Source: Corynebacterium camporealensis (GTDB taxonomy: Bacteria > Actinomycetota > Actinomycetes > Mycobacteriales > Mycobacteriaceae). Taken from it: 64,000 nucleotides of DNA. Positions 7,826 to 17,050 of the stretch are shown in pieces. The stretch's first letter is position 1. Each line of letters starts with the position of its first letter. The notes beneath the pieces are model-generated. The model did not search any database. It saw only the letters and a program-made list of their open reading frames with translations, and had not been told where the DNA came from. The stretch covers positions 1,627,815-1,691,814 of the forward strand of contig NZ_CP011311.1 in assembly GCF_000980815.1 (NCBI RefSeq), in the 5' to 3' direction. Position numbers and translations under genes: made by a program.

Positions 7826-9273
7826 TCAGCTTGGTGGTCTGCACTATCGCCGGGTAGTTCGACCTCAGTTTCTTCGACGAGGTCTTCCCTATCTTGTTCG
7901 GCAAACCAGTCCTCCCACGCCAAAGAATCCAGCGGATCAGCAATTTCTAGTTGCGGGTCGTCTTCTGCAAAAGACTTCGTGCGACCAGGTCCTGTCGCAC
8001 GCGTTTCAAAGCGCACGCTGACCACGCCGTGACCAGCACCTTGCACCCAGCCGTGCCCGTAGTCGGGGTGATACACATCCTGGGTGGCCACCCAGCCGGT
8101 ATCGGCAGTATCGCTGATATTGACGTCGACCGGCGGGCCAGCTGCCCGGCTATCGCTGACACCAGTTTCAAAATCCGAATCCGGCAGTGCAGGACGCACG
8201 ATTTCCCGGTCGAGTTCCGGGAAGAGCACGTCTTGGCGAGCAGTCTCTAATCCCGAATAGCCCACGCCCACCAGGCGAATCGGGCCGAGCTCACTTGGGT
8301 AGCGCGCCAACCGGAACGCAGCAGCCTTCAGTACATCCAGATCATCGGTGGCATAAGGCAGCGTGGTCGAGCGGGATTCAATATGGAAATCCGCCATGCG
8401 CAGTTTCACCGTCACCGTTCGGGCACCGCGGCCGTCCTTGCGCAGGCGCCGGTGCGCACCCTTGGCTGCGCGCACGATGGCAGCGTCGACTTCCTCCACC
8501 GTGGTTAAGTCCTGGTTATAGGTGTGCTCGGCAGAAATCTGCTTCGCGATGGCCCTAGGAGCCACTTCCCGATCATCAATGCCTTGGGCTAGCTGCCACA
8601 GCTGTAGCCCCACCACACCGCCAAGCGAGATTTCTACTTCCTTGCGCGTCATGGCAGCCAGCTGACCGATAGTCTCTACGCCAATGGCACGCAGCTTCGA
8701 CGCGGTGACCGGACCTACGCCCCACAACTTGTTCGCGGGCAGTGGATGCAACAGCTCAATCTGCTTATCGACGGGGATGACAAACGTGCCATCGGGTTTG
8801 GCCTCACCAGAGCCAATCTTGGCGAATTGCTTACCCGAACCTGCACCAATCGAACACGGCAAGCCCGTTTCTTTGCGGATAAGTGCACGGAGTTCTTCTG
8901 CCCACTCGAAGACTTCGTCGGCGGTGGCGCCCACCAATGCCTCGGGTTCCATGAAGGCCTCATCGATAGAGAGGTTCTCAATGACCTCGACGTGCTGGCC
9001 GATAAGTTGAAAGACTCGGCGTGATACCGCGGAATAGACCGCCCGGCGCGGGCGAACGACCACTCCCCGATTGCCGACGAGCTGCTGCGCGCGATACATC
9101 GGCATCGCCGAGTGCGCACCGAACTTACGTGCCTCATAAGAGGCACCAGCGACCACACCTCGACCGCCCAAACCGCCAACGAGTACGGGTCGGCCTTGCA
9201 AGGTAGGCCGGGTCAACTGCTCGCAGGATGCGTAGAACGCATCCATATCGATGTGTAGGACCCAGCGCTGCAT
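7822..9273 (-). CDS. dinB: DNA polymerase IV, Y family
   Basis: A 483-residue lesion-bypass polymerase. The N-terminal catalytic block HIDMDAFYAS supplies Asp9, and SIDEAF supplies Asp104 and Glu105; palm, fingers, thumb (helix-hairpin-helix near AIGVETIGQL) and little finger follow. A beta-clamp motif QDVLF is at residues 347-351, where E. coli Pol IV nearly ends; here about 132 further residues continue, mostly acidic, with a compact segment GWVATQDVYHPDYGHGW that looks like a small beta domain. A TAGACT -10 box (9286-9281) ends 7 bases before the ATG, so the mRNA is probably leaderless. Stops of dinB and ansA overlap by 4 bases. Confidence 0.93.
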   Translation of the reverse strand: MQRWVLHIDMDAFYASCEQLTRPTLQGRPVLVGGLGGRGVVAGASYEARKFGAHSAMPMYRAQQLVGNRGVVVRPRRAVYSAVSRRVFQLIGQHVEVIENLSIDEAFMEPEALVGATADEVFEWAEELRALIRKETGLPCSIGAGSGKQFAKIGSGEAKPDGTFVIPVDKQIELLHPLPANKLWGVGPVTASKLRAIGVETIGQLAAMTRKEVEISLGGVVGLQLWQLAQGIDDREVAPRAIAKQISAEHTYNQDLTTVEEVDAAIVRAAKGAHRRLRKDGRGARTVTVKLRMADFHIESRSTTLPYATDDLDVLKAAAFRLARYPSELGPIRLVGVGYSGLETARQDVLFPELDREIVRPALPDSDFETGVSDSRAAGPPVDVNISDTADTGWVATQDVYHPDYGHGWVQGAGHGVVSVRFETRATGPGRTKSFAEDDPQLEIADPLDSLAWEDWFAEQDREDLVEETEVELPGDSADHQAD

Positions 9274-9316
9274 GTTTCATAGTCTAGGCATTGATCTGTA
9301 TGGGCCAAATCAGCGA

Positions 9317-9352
9317 AAGGGCTCGTACCGAACAGTGTCGGTACGAGCCCTT
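9317..9352 (-). terminator. Terminator of ileS, 15-bp perfect stem
   Basis: Positions 9317-9331 and 9338-9352 are perfectly complementary over 15 bases with a 6-base loop, 50 bases after the ileS stop and 43 before the dinB start. There is no long T run, but the position and strength suggest a transcription terminator separating the two genes. Confidence 0.75.
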
Positions 9353-9402
9353 AAGACAACGTAAACCAGGGTCTACGCCGAGCGACGGTTACCTGTCGCG
9401 CG

Positions 9403-12400
9403 TTACTTCTTGGCGACAGTCACGGTGACGTTCTTCACGACATCGTGGACCTCGCCGGAGAGTTCATCGGTGGTGACGGTGAACTCGGTGGCCAAGACTT
9501 CCTTGGCGATGTGGTCGGCGTGGCGGTTTGCCCACTCCTCCTTGTCCGCAGGAACGGACAGGGTTGCGGAGATGCGGTCGCTCACGGCGAAGCCGGATGC
9601 CTTGCGGGCGTCCTGGATGCCACGGATGACGTCGGCAGCCCAGCCTTCGGCTTCGAGTTCTTCGGTGACCTCGGTGTCGAGAACAACCAGGCCGTCGATG
9701 CCGTCGATGCGTGCGGTGGATGCCGGGTTGGCAGCCTGCAGGCGCTCGGTGTACTCATCAGAGCCCAGCACGATATCGCCATCGACGACAACCTCATCGC
9801 CCTGGCGCTCGTAATTGCCAGCCTTGAGGTTCTTAATCGCACGCTGAACGTCCTTGCCCAGGCGCGGGCCGGCAACCTTGGCGTTGCAGACAACCTCGAA
9901 GCGGCCGACGCTGTCGACGTCGTCGGTAAGCTCGACTTCCTTGACGTTGACCTCATCGCGGATGATGTCGGCGAAGTCGGCCAGCTGTGCAGAATCAGCC
10001 ATGGCCACGGTCAGCTTCGGCAGTGGCAGGCGGTTGCGCAGCTTGTTGGACTTACGAACCGAGGACGCAGCAGATGCCACAGCGCGGGTGGCATCCATGG
10101 AAGCGACCAGGGCATCGTCAGCCGGGTAGTCGGAAGCCTGCGGGAAGTCAGCCAGGTGCACGGAACGCTCACCGGTCAGGCCACGGTAGATGACCTCGGC
10201 GACGTGCGGCAGCAGCGGTGCCACGACGCGGGTGACGGTGTGCAGCACGGTGTAAAGCGTGTTGAAGGCCTCTGGGTGCTGCTCATCGCCGGACCAGAAA
10301 CGATCGCGGGAACGGCGGACGTACCAGTTGGTCAGCGCATCAGCGAAGTAGCGGACCTTCTCCGTAGCAGTTGCGATGTCGGTGTTCGACAGCGCGGTGT
10401 TGACCTCATCGACCAGGTCGTGGGTCTTAGCCAGGATGTAGCGGTCCAGCACGTGGGTGGAGCTGGTGTCGAACTTGGCTTCCTTGCCAGCGTAGAGCTG
10501 CAGGAAGGTATACGCATTCCAGATTGGCAAGATAGCCTGGCGTACGCCTTCACGAATGCCCTGCTCAGTCACGACAAGGTTGCCGCCGCGCAGGATTGGG
10601 CTGGACATGAGGAACCAACGCATAGCATCCGAGCCATCACGGTCGAAGACCTCGTTGACGTCTGGGTAGTTGCCCTTGGACTTGGACATCTTCAGACCAT
10701 CGTTGCCCAACACGATGCCGTGGGCGACGACCTTCTTGTAGGCCGGGCGGTCAAACAGCGCGGTGGACAGCACGTGCATGACGTAGAACCAACCACGGGT
10801 CTGGCCGGAGTACTCCACAATGAAGTCGGATGGCGAGTGGGTCTCGAACCATTCCTTGTTCTCAAATGGATAGTGCTTCTGCGCAAACGGCATGGAGCCG
10901 GACTCAAACCAGCAGTCCAGGACGTCTGGCACGCGCACCATCATCGACTTGCCGGTCGGATCGTCCGGGTTCGGGCGGGTCAGCTCATCGATGTGCGGGC
11001 GGTGCAGGCTGGTCGGACGGGTGCCGAAGTCTGCCTCGAGCTCATCTAGGGAGCCGTAGACATCCACGCGTGGGTACTCCGGGTTGTCGGAAACCCATGC
11101 CGGAATCGGTGCGCCCCAGTAGCGGGTACGGGAGATGTTCCAGTCGCGTGCGCCTTCCAGCCACTTACCGAACTGGCCATCGCGGATGTGCTCAGGCAGC
11201 CACTCGATTTCGTTGTGGTTGAGCTCCACCATGCGATCGCGGAACTCGGTGACCTTGACGAACCAGGCCGGCAGGGCCTTGTAGATGAGCGGCTCACCGG
11301 AGCGCCAGGAGTGCGGGTAGGAGTGCTCGATGGTCACGTGGCGGACCACGCGGCCTGCTTCCTTCAGGTCGCGGATGATGTGCTTGTTGGCATCGAAGAC
11401 CAGCTGGCCTTCGTATGGCGGGACCTGGGAGGTGAATTCGCCGTCTTCATCGACTGGGATGACCAGCTCGATGTCGTAGTCGGCACAGGTGTTCATATCG
11501 TCTTCACCAAAGGCCGGGGCCTGGTGGACGACACCGGTACCGTCTTCGGTGGTGACGTAGTCAGCCTCGATGACCTGGTACGCATTGCGCAGGTCCGGGA
11601 AGAAATCGAAGATCGGCTGGTAGGTAAAGCCTGCCAGGTCAGCACCGCTAAAGGTCTTCAGCGTTTCGACCTCGCCGAGTTCCTTGTTCAGGCTCTGCGA
11701 CAGCGCTTCTGCCAGGATGAAGGTACGGCCCTCGAAGTCGCCTTCGGTGGCCTTGACCAGGACATAAGTAACCTCTGGGTGGACGGCCAGCGCCGCGTTG
11801 GATGGCAGGGTCCACGGGGTGGTGGTCCAGGCGAGGAATGCGGCATCGGAAAGCTCTGGGTGCTCAGCCAAAGTCTTTTCTGCCTGGGTGCCCTCACGGG
11901 TACCGGTGACCGGGAAGGTCACGGTCAGGGTTGGATCCTGGCGCATCTTGTAGGAGTCATCCAGGCGAGTTTCCTGGTTAGACAGGGAGGTGTGCTCAGC
12001 CCAGGAGTATGGCAGGACGCGGAAGCCCTGGTAGATAAGACCCTTGTCGTAGAGCTCCTTAAACGCCCACATGACCGATTCCATGAAGTTGATGTCCATG
12101 GTCTTGTAGCCGTTTTCGAAGTCCACCCAGCGGGCCTGGCGGTTAACGTACTCTTCCCACTCATCGGTGTATTCCAGCACCGACTTCGCGCAGTACTCGT
12201 TGAACTTCTCCAGGCCCATCTCTTCGATCTGAGCCTTGTCGGTGATGTTCAGCTGCTTTTCGGCCTCCAGCTCCGCCGGCAGACCGTGGGTGTCCCAGCC
12301 GAAGACACGCGGGACGTAGTAGCCAGCCATGGTGCGGTAGCGCGGAACGATGTCCTTGACGTAGCCGGTCAGCAGGTGGCCGTAGTGCGGCAGACCATTA

Positions 12401-12582
12401 GCAAAAGGAGGGCCATCGTAGAAGATGTACTCCGGGCAGTCCTTGGTCTTATCCAGCGAGGCCTGGAAGGTGTCGTCTTCCTTCCAGAACTTCTGAACGA
12501 TTTCTTCCATATCCGGGAAACGGTTGGATCCACCGGTCATATCGACCTTGGGATAGACACCGCCTACCTGCGCGTCAGTCAT
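9403..12582 (-). CDS. ileS: Isoleucyl-tRNA synthetase
   Basis: A 1059-residue class I aminoacyl-tRNA synthetase charging tRNA-Ile. The HIGH-type motif is HYGH (66-69) within [18 protein letters not shown] is at residues 631-635. The CP1 editing domain (about 200-400, with [10 protein letters not shown]) and anticodon-binding domain are full length. The overall form resembles the eukaryotic-like IleRS class found in actinobacteria. Translation starts at the ATG at 12582, preceded by GAAGGAAGAG. A T-box leader lies upstream, so expression should respond to uncharged tRNA-Ile. A perfect hairpin terminator follows the gene. Confidence 0.97.
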   Translation of the reverse strand: MTDAQVGGVYPKVDMTGGSNRFPDMEEIVQKFWKEDDTFQASLDKTKDCPEYIFYDGPPFANGLPHYGHLLTGYVKDIVPRYRTMAGYYVPRVFGWDTHGLPAELEAEKQLNITDKAQIEEMGLEKFNEYCAKSVLEYTDEWEEYVNRQARWVDFENGYKTMDINFMESVMWAFKELYDKGLIYQGFRVLPYSWAEHTSLSNQETRLDDSYKMRQDPTLTVTFPVTGTREGTQAEKTLAEHPELSDAAFLAWTTTPWTLPSNAALAVHPEVTYVLVKATEGDFEGRTFILAEALSQSLNKELGEVETLKTFSGADLAGFTYQPIFDFFPDLRNAYQVIEADYVTTEDGTGVVHQAPAFGEDDMNTCADYDIELVIPVDEDGEFTSQVPPYEGQLVFDANKHIIRDLKEAGRVVRHVTIEHSYPHSWRSGEPLIYKALPAWFVKVTEFRDRMVELNHNEIEWLPEHIRDGQFGKWLEGARDWNISRTRYWGAPIPAWVSDNPEYPRVDVYGSLDELEADFGTRPTSLHRPHIDELTRPNPDDPTGKSMMVRVPDVLDCWFESGSMPFAQKHYPFENKEWFETHSPSDFIVEYSGQTRGWFYVMHVLSTALFDRPAYKKVVAHGIVLGNDGLKMSKSKGNYPDVNEVFDRDGSDAMRWFLMSSPILRGGNLVVTEQGIREGVRQAILPIWNAYTFLQLYAGKEAKFDTSSTHVLDRYILAKTHDLVDEVNTALSNTDIATATEKVRYFADALTNWYVRRSRDRFWSGDEQHPEAFNTLYTVLHTVTRVVAPLLPHVAEVIYRGLTGERSVHLADFPQASDYPADDALVASMDATRAVASAASSVRKSNKLRNRLPLPKLTVAMADSAQLADFADIIRDEVNVKEVELTDDVDSVGRFEVVCNAKVAGPRLGKDVQRAIKNLKAGNYERQGDEVVVDGDIVLGSDEYTERLQAANPASTARIDGIDGLVVLDTEVTEELEAEGWAADVIRGIQDARKASGFAVSDRISATLSVPADKEEWANRHADHIAKEVLATEFTVTTDELSGEVHDVVKNVTVTVAKK

Positions 12583-12806
12583 GAGTCACTCTTCCTTCAC
12601 TACACGAGCTGTTCTAATTTCTTCGTGTGCAGGGACGCGCTTTTCAAAGCTCGCGGTACCACCCTGCTTGACGCCGATTTAAGCGCCCGCTTCGTTGATA
12701 GTGAAGGAGATGACGGTCCCACCCGTTCGGTTCTACTGGGCGCCTCGTTTAAGCGAGTCGCTGTTCTTCCGAAATGCTCCCCGGTGATGGCCGGATCAGT
12801 GCATAC
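12583..12806 (-). ncRNA. T-box leader of ileS (translational type)
   Basis: The minus strand carries the invariant T-box sequence AGGGTGGTACCGCG at 12665-12652, flanked by GCAGGG and CCCTGC that form the antiterminator-like helix. Further upstream are AGTAGAACCGAACGGGT, typical of actinobacterial T-boxes, and a very short Stem I closed by CCGG/CCGG with the isoleucine specifier ATC followed by A at 12788-12786. There is no U-tract terminator before the ATG. Instead TCTCCTTCAC (12710-12701) is complementary over 8 bases to the Shine-Dalgarno region GTGAAGGA (12600-12593). This agrees with the known actinobacterial ileS T-boxes that control translation. A TATACT -10 box at 12819-12814 suggests a start near 12806-12810; the exact 5' end is estimated. 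Confidence 0.9.
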
Positions 12807-12854
12807 CGGTCATAGTATAGTCCCTTGCTTGCTCGGAAGCGATCCGGGGCGAAT

Positions 12855-13034
12855 CTAGTGTTTATGCAGGTCTTTCCCGCGTCGCATCTTGGATACAGAG
12901 TCAATGATAAACAGCACGATTCCTAGTCCTGCGCTGATAAAGACGATAACCAACATCCAGGTCGCAGCATTGAGGATGTAGAAGACAAAGGCCACGAATG
13001 CCACAAAAGCTAGAACCAGCGCTGCAATAAGCAT
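12855..13034 (-). CDS. Small two-helix membrane protein, 59 residues
   Basis: The minus-strand frame from the ATG at 13034 to the TAG at 12855 encodes 59 residues. Two hydrophobic helices (about residues 2-20 and 26-45) are followed by a basic tail (SKMRRGKDLHKH), so a small hairpin membrane protein with a cytoplasmic tail is likely. GGAAAGG lies 11 bases before the ATG, and no other in-frame start precedes it. It sits between the ileS leader and wag31; the family is unnamed to me. Its place beside the polar-growth gene wag31 is suggestive but proves nothing. Confidence 0.7.
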   Translation of the reverse strand: MLIAALVLAFVAFVAFVFYILNAATWMLVIVFISAGLGIVLFIIDSVSKMRRGKDLHKH

Positions 13035-13129
13035 CGTTTTAAAGACCTTTCCGTCAAGGATGCGTACCTTTTACAATCCTACAAAGATTTCTCCCCCTGG
13101 GAAGCAGGCTGGCTCAGCAGCGCATGAAA

Positions 13130-13171
13130 AAGCGCCCCGGCTTCCCTACTCCAGGGAAACACGGAGCGCTT
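13130..13171 (-). terminator. Terminator after wag31
   Basis: AAGCGC (13130-13135) and GCGCTT (13166-13171) close a hairpin that also contains the inner helix TTCCCT/AGGGAA. On the minus strand it is followed by TTTCATG. It lies about 50 bases after the wag31 stop. Confidence 0.75.
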
Positions 13172-13220
13172 CGAAATCTAAGTAGGCGCTTTATCCACCT
13201 ACGTAAATCTTGTTAAAGAT

Positions 13221-14354
13221 TTACTTGCCAGCCTCGCCGTTTGGTGCAGCGGTGCCGCGGGTTTCGAGCTCTTCCAGCTGGGACTCCAGCAGGGTCTTCA
13301 GGCGGGTGCGGTACTCACGCTCGAAGGTGCGCAGCTCGGAGATACGTGCCTCGAGTGCGGTCTGCTGGGACTTGACGGTGTTCATGACCTCGGTGTGCTT
13401 CTTCTCAGCATCTGCCTGCAGGGCAGCTGCCTTCTCCTCAGCCTGGCGGATCTGAGCCTCGGCGCGGGAAGTTGCATCAGATTCGGTCTGCTGTGCCTTC
13501 TGCTCAGCGTCAGCAACCAGCTGCTGGGAGCGGGAGTCAGCGGCAGCGATCTGCTCGTCAGCCTTCTTCTGAGCCTCAGCCAGCTGGTTCTTGGAGCGGG
13601 AGTCAGCATCGGCAAGCTGCTTTTCTGCAGCGGTGCGTGCCTCGGACAGCATGGACTCGGACTCTGCCTGGGCCTCGGAGGTAAGGCGGTCTGCCATCTC
13701 CTGTGCCAGGCCCAGCACGCGAGCAGCCTGCATGTGGGTATCCGGGGTAGCCATGCCCTCTGCGGACTTCTTCTCGGTGGAAGCAGCCGGTGCAGCAGCG
13801 GAAGACTTCTTCAGGTCTGCAGACTCCTTCTTGGCAGCCTCCAGTTCCTTCTTCAGCTGGTTCAGCTCGTTGCGTGCTGCCTCAGCCTCGGTCTTAGCCT
13901 TGGAAGCCTCATCGCGAGCAGACTTCAGCTCAGCGTTGGAGTCAGCAGATGCCTTCTCCGGTGCCTTAGCGGAAGCTTCCTTAGCCTGCTTGAGCTCAGC
14001 CTGTGCGCGCTTGGTTTCTTCCTGAGCCTTAGCAACGTCGTTCTTGGAGTTGCTCAGCTTGGTCTCGTACTCCGCACGGAGCTTGGATTCAATCTCCTTG
14101 CGCAGAGCTGCCTCGTCCACAGACTTAGCGCCTGCACCAGCAGCGGCGCCAGCACCTGCCGATGCACCTGCACCCTTGCCAGAGTTCAGCTCTTCTACCT
14201 GCGACTGCAGGTCATCGTTTTCATCCTGTAGCTGCGCAAGGGTGTCTTCGACGAGGTCCAGGAACTGGTCTACCTCGTCCTCGTTGTAACCACGCTTGCC
14301 AATTGGCGGCTTGCTAAACGCAACGTTGTGTACATCAGCTGGTGACAGCAGCAT
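13221..14354 (-). CDS. wag31: DivIVA-family polar growth protein Wag31
   Basis: A 377-residue coiled-coil scaffold that marks cell poles and directs apical cell-wall growth in corynebacteria. The N-terminal DivIVA domain is clear ([21 protein letters not shown] then [11 protein letters not shown]). An Ala/Gly-rich stretch at about residues 60-78 interrupts it, and two long Ala/Glu/Lys-rich coiled-coil blocks fill most of the rest: one near residues 80-195, the other from about residue 208 to residue 365. The linker between them (about 188-207) is rich in Ser and Ala. A good ribosome site (AAGGGAAG) precedes the ATG. Its place beside yggT, sepF and ftsZ is the standard actinobacterial order. 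Ser/Thr kinases phosphorylate Wag31 in relatives; the site cannot be assigned here. Confidence 0.95.
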   Translation of the reverse strand: MLLSPADVHNVAFSKPPIGKRGYNEDEVDQFLDLVEDTLAQLQDENDDLQSQVEELNSGKGAGASAGAGAAAGAGAKSVDEAALRKEIESKLRAEYETKLSNSKNDVAKAQEETKRAQAELKQAKEASAKAPEKASADSNAELKSARDEASKAKTEAEAARNELNQLKKELEAAKKESADLKKSSAAAPAASTEKKSAEGMATPDTHMQAARVLGLAQEMADRLTSEAQAESESMLSEARTAAEKQLADADSRSKNQLAEAQKKADEQIAAADSRSQQLVADAEQKAQQTESDATSRAEAQIRQAEEKAAALQADAEKKHTEVMNTVKSQQTALEARISELRTFEREYRTRLKTLLESQLEELETRGTAAPNGEAGK

Positions 14355-14583
14355 AGACTTATCTTCCCTTTACAACTCGGCGCACCCCGGAGGGTCCGGG
14401 GCCTGTGGGAGGTGTAGACCTTCAATCCCGCCGCATCTACGACGCAATCTCCGGGCCACAACAATCTTGTGCGGTTAATAATACGGATTGTCCTGATTAT
14501 TGTACCTAAAAGCTCACATTAACCGACGCTGGCACAAGCTTCAACGTCTAGAAGAGGTTTCAGGTAGCAAAATTTAGCCCCTT

Positions 14584-14925
14584 TTAGAGCATCGTCATGG
14601 CAACGATAGAGGTCAGCAGATTCAGCAACAGGAACAGAACGATAACTGAAATATCCAGCGCTACCCCACCCATACGCAGGGGCGGAATGACTTTGCGCAA
14701 TGCTCTAACCGGTGGATCCGTTACCACGAAGAGAGGCTCGGCGAGCAGGATGAACCAACGCGGCGGATTAAATTGCCGCGAGAAGGATTGGATCATCTCG
14801 ATGATGATGCGCGCAATTAACAAAAACGTGTAAAGGCGCAGTACGAGAACTAAAGCTAAACCGATTCCACTCACGATGTTTGAGCCTATCTGAATTACCG
14901 GGCCTATGGGGAACCGCCAGGCCAC
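14584..14925 (-). CDS. YggT-family membrane protein
   Basis: A 113-residue integral membrane protein with the YggT pattern: an N-terminal helix (about 15-38), a conserved central segment FNPPRWFILLAEPLF and PPVRALRKVIPPLRMGG, and a C-terminal helix (about 88-110). YggT proteins are found beside sepF and divIVA in many Gram-positive bacteria and have been linked to division or osmotic tolerance, but the molecular role is not settled. It lies between wag31 and sepF, separated from sepF by a terminator. Confidence 0.88.
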   Translation of the reverse strand: MAWRFPIGPVIQIGSNIVSGIGLALVLVLRLYTFLLIARIIIEMIQSFSRQFNPPRWFILLAEPLFVVTDPPVRALRKVIPPLRMGGVALDISVIVLFLLLNLLTSIVAMTML

Positions 14926-14945
14926 AACACTTACCCCATGGCCGC

Positions 14946-14975
14946 AAAAAGCGCCTCACCCAAAGGGTAAGGCGT
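14946..14975 (-). terminator. Intrinsic terminator after sepF
   Basis: CGCCT-ACCC pairs with GGGT-AGGCG (14952-14974, one mismatch, AAA loop); on the minus strand a TTTTT run (14950-14946) follows the stem. It ends the dcw transcript 40 bases after sepF. Confidence 0.8.
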
Positions 14976-15013
14976 TAATCCTTTCGGATTTCTTCGCTGC
15001 GCTAGGTTACGAC

Positions 15014-15463
15014 CTAGCGCAGCCCTGCGGCACGCTCCAGCTCGGAGGTGTTGATGTCGGCGCGCTTCGGGACGATGGCGAAGACCTTGCGGTCGGTGTT
15101 CATACCCTTGGTCAGGTTGAGCATGCGCCCTTCCAGGCCGAAGCACAGGCCGGCTGCGAAGTCGACGAAGCGCTTGGCGTTGGTGCGGTCAGCATCGGTC
15201 AGCTCGAAGACGACGGCGTCGCCCTCGCGGAAAGGCTCGCCGACCTTGGCTGCATCATTGAAAGAAGTCAGGGAAATAGCAACGATGGTCGGTGCAAACT
15301 CGTGCTCCACCGGAGCTGGCTCGTAGGAGCGGCTCGGGCGTGGCTCGTAAGCAGAAGAGCCGTTGGTGGCGTAGCGCGGCTCATCGTTGTAGTAGGCGTC
15401 GTCGGCTTCCAGCTCGGCTGGACCCAGACCGAAAAAGTCCTTCGTCTTATCAATGAATGACAT
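15014..15463 (-). CDS. sepF: Cell division protein SepF
   Basis: A 149-residue Z-ring anchor. An amphipathic N-terminal segment (MSFIDKTKDFFGL) can bind membrane; a variable linker rich in Tyr, Pro and Ser follows (about 20-55), and the conserved SepF core spans about residues 58-140 (EGDAVVFELTDADRTNAKRF, then DFAAGLCFGLEG). In corynebacteria, which lack FtsA, SepF tethers FtsZ to the membrane by binding the FtsZ C-terminal peptide; both partners are encoded here. It is followed by an intrinsic terminator. Confidence 0.95.
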   Translation of the reverse strand: MSFIDKTKDFFGLGPAELEADDAYYNDEPRYATNGSSAYEPRPSRSYEPAPVEHEFAPTIVAISLTSFNDAAKVGEPFREGDAVVFELTDADRTNAKRFVDFAAGLCFGLEGRMLNLTKGMNTDRKVFAIVPKRADINTSELERAAGLR

Positions 15464-15569
15464 GTTTTAAGTCTCCCTCTGACCTAAATCTGTGCGTTAA
15501 AACAGTGACTAAATGTTACCAGTGTGATTGGTGTGATTTACCCTCTGAACTGCGGTTTCAAGTTGCTTT

Positions 15570-16268
15570 TCAACCTACTGGCCGGGGTCCCATAATCCCG
15601 GTTCCGACACGCACAATATCCGTGCCCGAAACAATCGCTGCTTCTAGATCTGCACTCATTCCTGCAGAGAGTTTCAGATCTCTGCCAAGCCTCTTCGAAG
15701 TGTCGTCGCAGAGCTCGCGGACCTGCGCAAACACTGGTTCTGGGTCGGCATCCAACGGTGGGACAACCATGAAGCCCTGGAGTTGGAGGTGCTCTAGTTC
15801 TTCGACGATGTCGACGAGTTCATTGACCTCGTCCCAGCCGACACCACCGCGTGCGGAATCAGAGTCGTGGGAGACCTGAATAAACACCGGCAATTCGGTG
15901 CTGCGCTGCTCGCGTTCTTGGGCCAGGCCCACACCGCGGTCTAGGGCGCGGGCGAGTTTCTCCGAGTCAACGGAGTGCACACTACTTGCCCAGCGTGCGA
16001 CATGGTTGGCCTTTTTGGTTTGAATCTGGCCAATCATGTGGAAGTTCAGCTCCGGCAGTTCCTCAGCTTTCGCGCGTGCTTCTTGTTCGCGGTTCTCGGC
16101 TACGTCGGTTACGCCGAGTTCTGCCAGCAACGCGATGTCTTCTGCTGGGTGGAACTTGGTCACCGGCAGCAGCTGTGGTTCGGTCTCACGTCCGGCCTTT
16201 TCACACAATTCCGCAATCTTGGCGCGGGTCTTTTCCAAACCTGCTTGCAGTTCTTCTTTGCGCCCCAT
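15570..16268 (-). CDS. YggS/YlmE-family PLP-binding protein
   Basis: A 232-residue TIM-barrel pyridoxal-phosphate protein of the PLP-homeostasis (PLPBP) family. The lysine that binds the cofactor is Lys38 in LLPVTKFHP; conserved blocks GENREQE-like (VAENREQEARAK), HMIGQIQTKK and LSAGMSADLEAAI (phosphate binding) are all present. The family buffers PLP and affects amino-acid metabolism rather than having a clear catalytic reaction. It lies 3 bases downstream of pgeF and upstream of sepF, the order seen in most dcw clusters of Gram-positive bacteria. Confidence 0.93.
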   Translation of the reverse strand: MGRKEELQAGLEKTRAKIAELCEKAGRETEPQLLPVTKFHPAEDIALLAELGVTDVAENREQEARAKAEELPELNFHMIGQIQTKKANHVARWASSVHSVDSEKLARALDRGVGLAQEREQRSTELPVFIQVSHDSDSARGGVGWDEVNELVDIVEELEHLQLQGFMVVPPLDADPEPVFAQVRELCDDTSKRLGRDLKLSAGMSADLEAAIVSGTDIVRVGTGIMGPRPVG

Positions 16269-16271
16269 GTT

Positions 16272-17027
16272 CTAGGTTTCCTTCCCTTCCAGCCAAATCA
16301 CTCCTGCTTGCCGCCCGGTTGTCCCCTCCCGGCGGTAGGAGAAAAAGTCTTCATCTTCAATCGTGCAACGCGGGTCAGCCTCAATCGCCGTCACACCCAG
16401 GGACAGCAGCTGCCGAACGAGGCCCTGGCGCACGTCAATGCCACAGGTGCCTTTCGCCGTGCGGGTTTTGGCACCAGGCAAATGCTTATCGACGTCCGCA
16501 GCCATCTGCTCCGGCACCTCATAATTACGCCCCGAGGCAGCAGGACCTAACAAGGCCTGAATGCGTGCCGGCTCAGCGCCGAGTTCCTGCATCTTTTCGA
16601 TGGTCTTGACCACGATGCCGTTGCGGGCACCCCGGCGGCCAGCGTGTACGGCGGCAGCAACGCCTGCTTCCGGCTCAGCAAGTAATACCGGGGTGCAGTC
16701 AGCGACTAACACGCCCAGTGCCAGACGCTTGGTCGTGGTCACCAGCGCGTCGGTCGCTTCAATGGGTTCATCGCTGGGGTCCTCTACCACCGTGACGGTG
16801 TTGGTGTGCAGTTGTTCCATCCATACGATGTGCTCTAGTCCCACGGCGTCGAGCAGACGCTGGCGATTCTTAGCGACTGCTTCTGGATCATCGCCGACGT
16901 GTTCAGCGAGGTTGAATCCGTTGTAGGGAGCAGCAGAAACCCCGCCCGCACGGGTGGTAAACACCATGCGGACGGGGCGGTTGCGCACGTTAGGTGCGGC
17001 GGAGTGGGTTTCCTCGTTTACTGGCAT
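16272..17027 (-). CDS. pgeF: Laccase-domain purine nucleoside phosphorylase (YfiH/PgeF)
   Basis: A 251-residue protein of the DUF152/YfiH family. The metal-binding set is visible: MEQLHTN with one His, LVADCTPVLL with the conserved Asp-Cys, and VHAGRRGARNGIV with the second His. Biochemical work on relatives supports zinc-dependent purine nucleoside phosphorolysis or editing of muropeptide precursors (PgeF removes wrongly added L-Ser), which would fit the cell-wall neighbourhood. It is directly downstream of ftsZ (23-base gap). Confidence 0.9.
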   Translation of the reverse strand: MPVNEETHSAAPNVRNRPVRMVFTTRAGGVSAAPYNGFNLAEHVGDDPEAVAKNRQRLLDAVGLEHIVWMEQLHTNTVTVVEDPSDEPIEATDALVTTTKRLALGVLVADCTPVLLAEPEAGVAAAVHAGRRGARNGIVVKTIEKMQELGAEPARIQALLGPAASGRNYEVPEQMAADVDKHLPGAKTRTAKGTCGIDVRQGLVRQLLSLGVTAIEADPRCTIEDEDFFSYRREGTTGRQAGVIWLEGKET

Positions 17028-17050
17028 GCACTCCAGGTTAGCGCTAAAAA

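Noticed and set aside
11188..12858. Plus-strand open frame of 556 codons opposite ileS
   Set aside because: It lies entirely antisense to ileS and its leader, with low-complexity Val/Gly/Asp composition typical of a shadow frame in GC-rich DNA.
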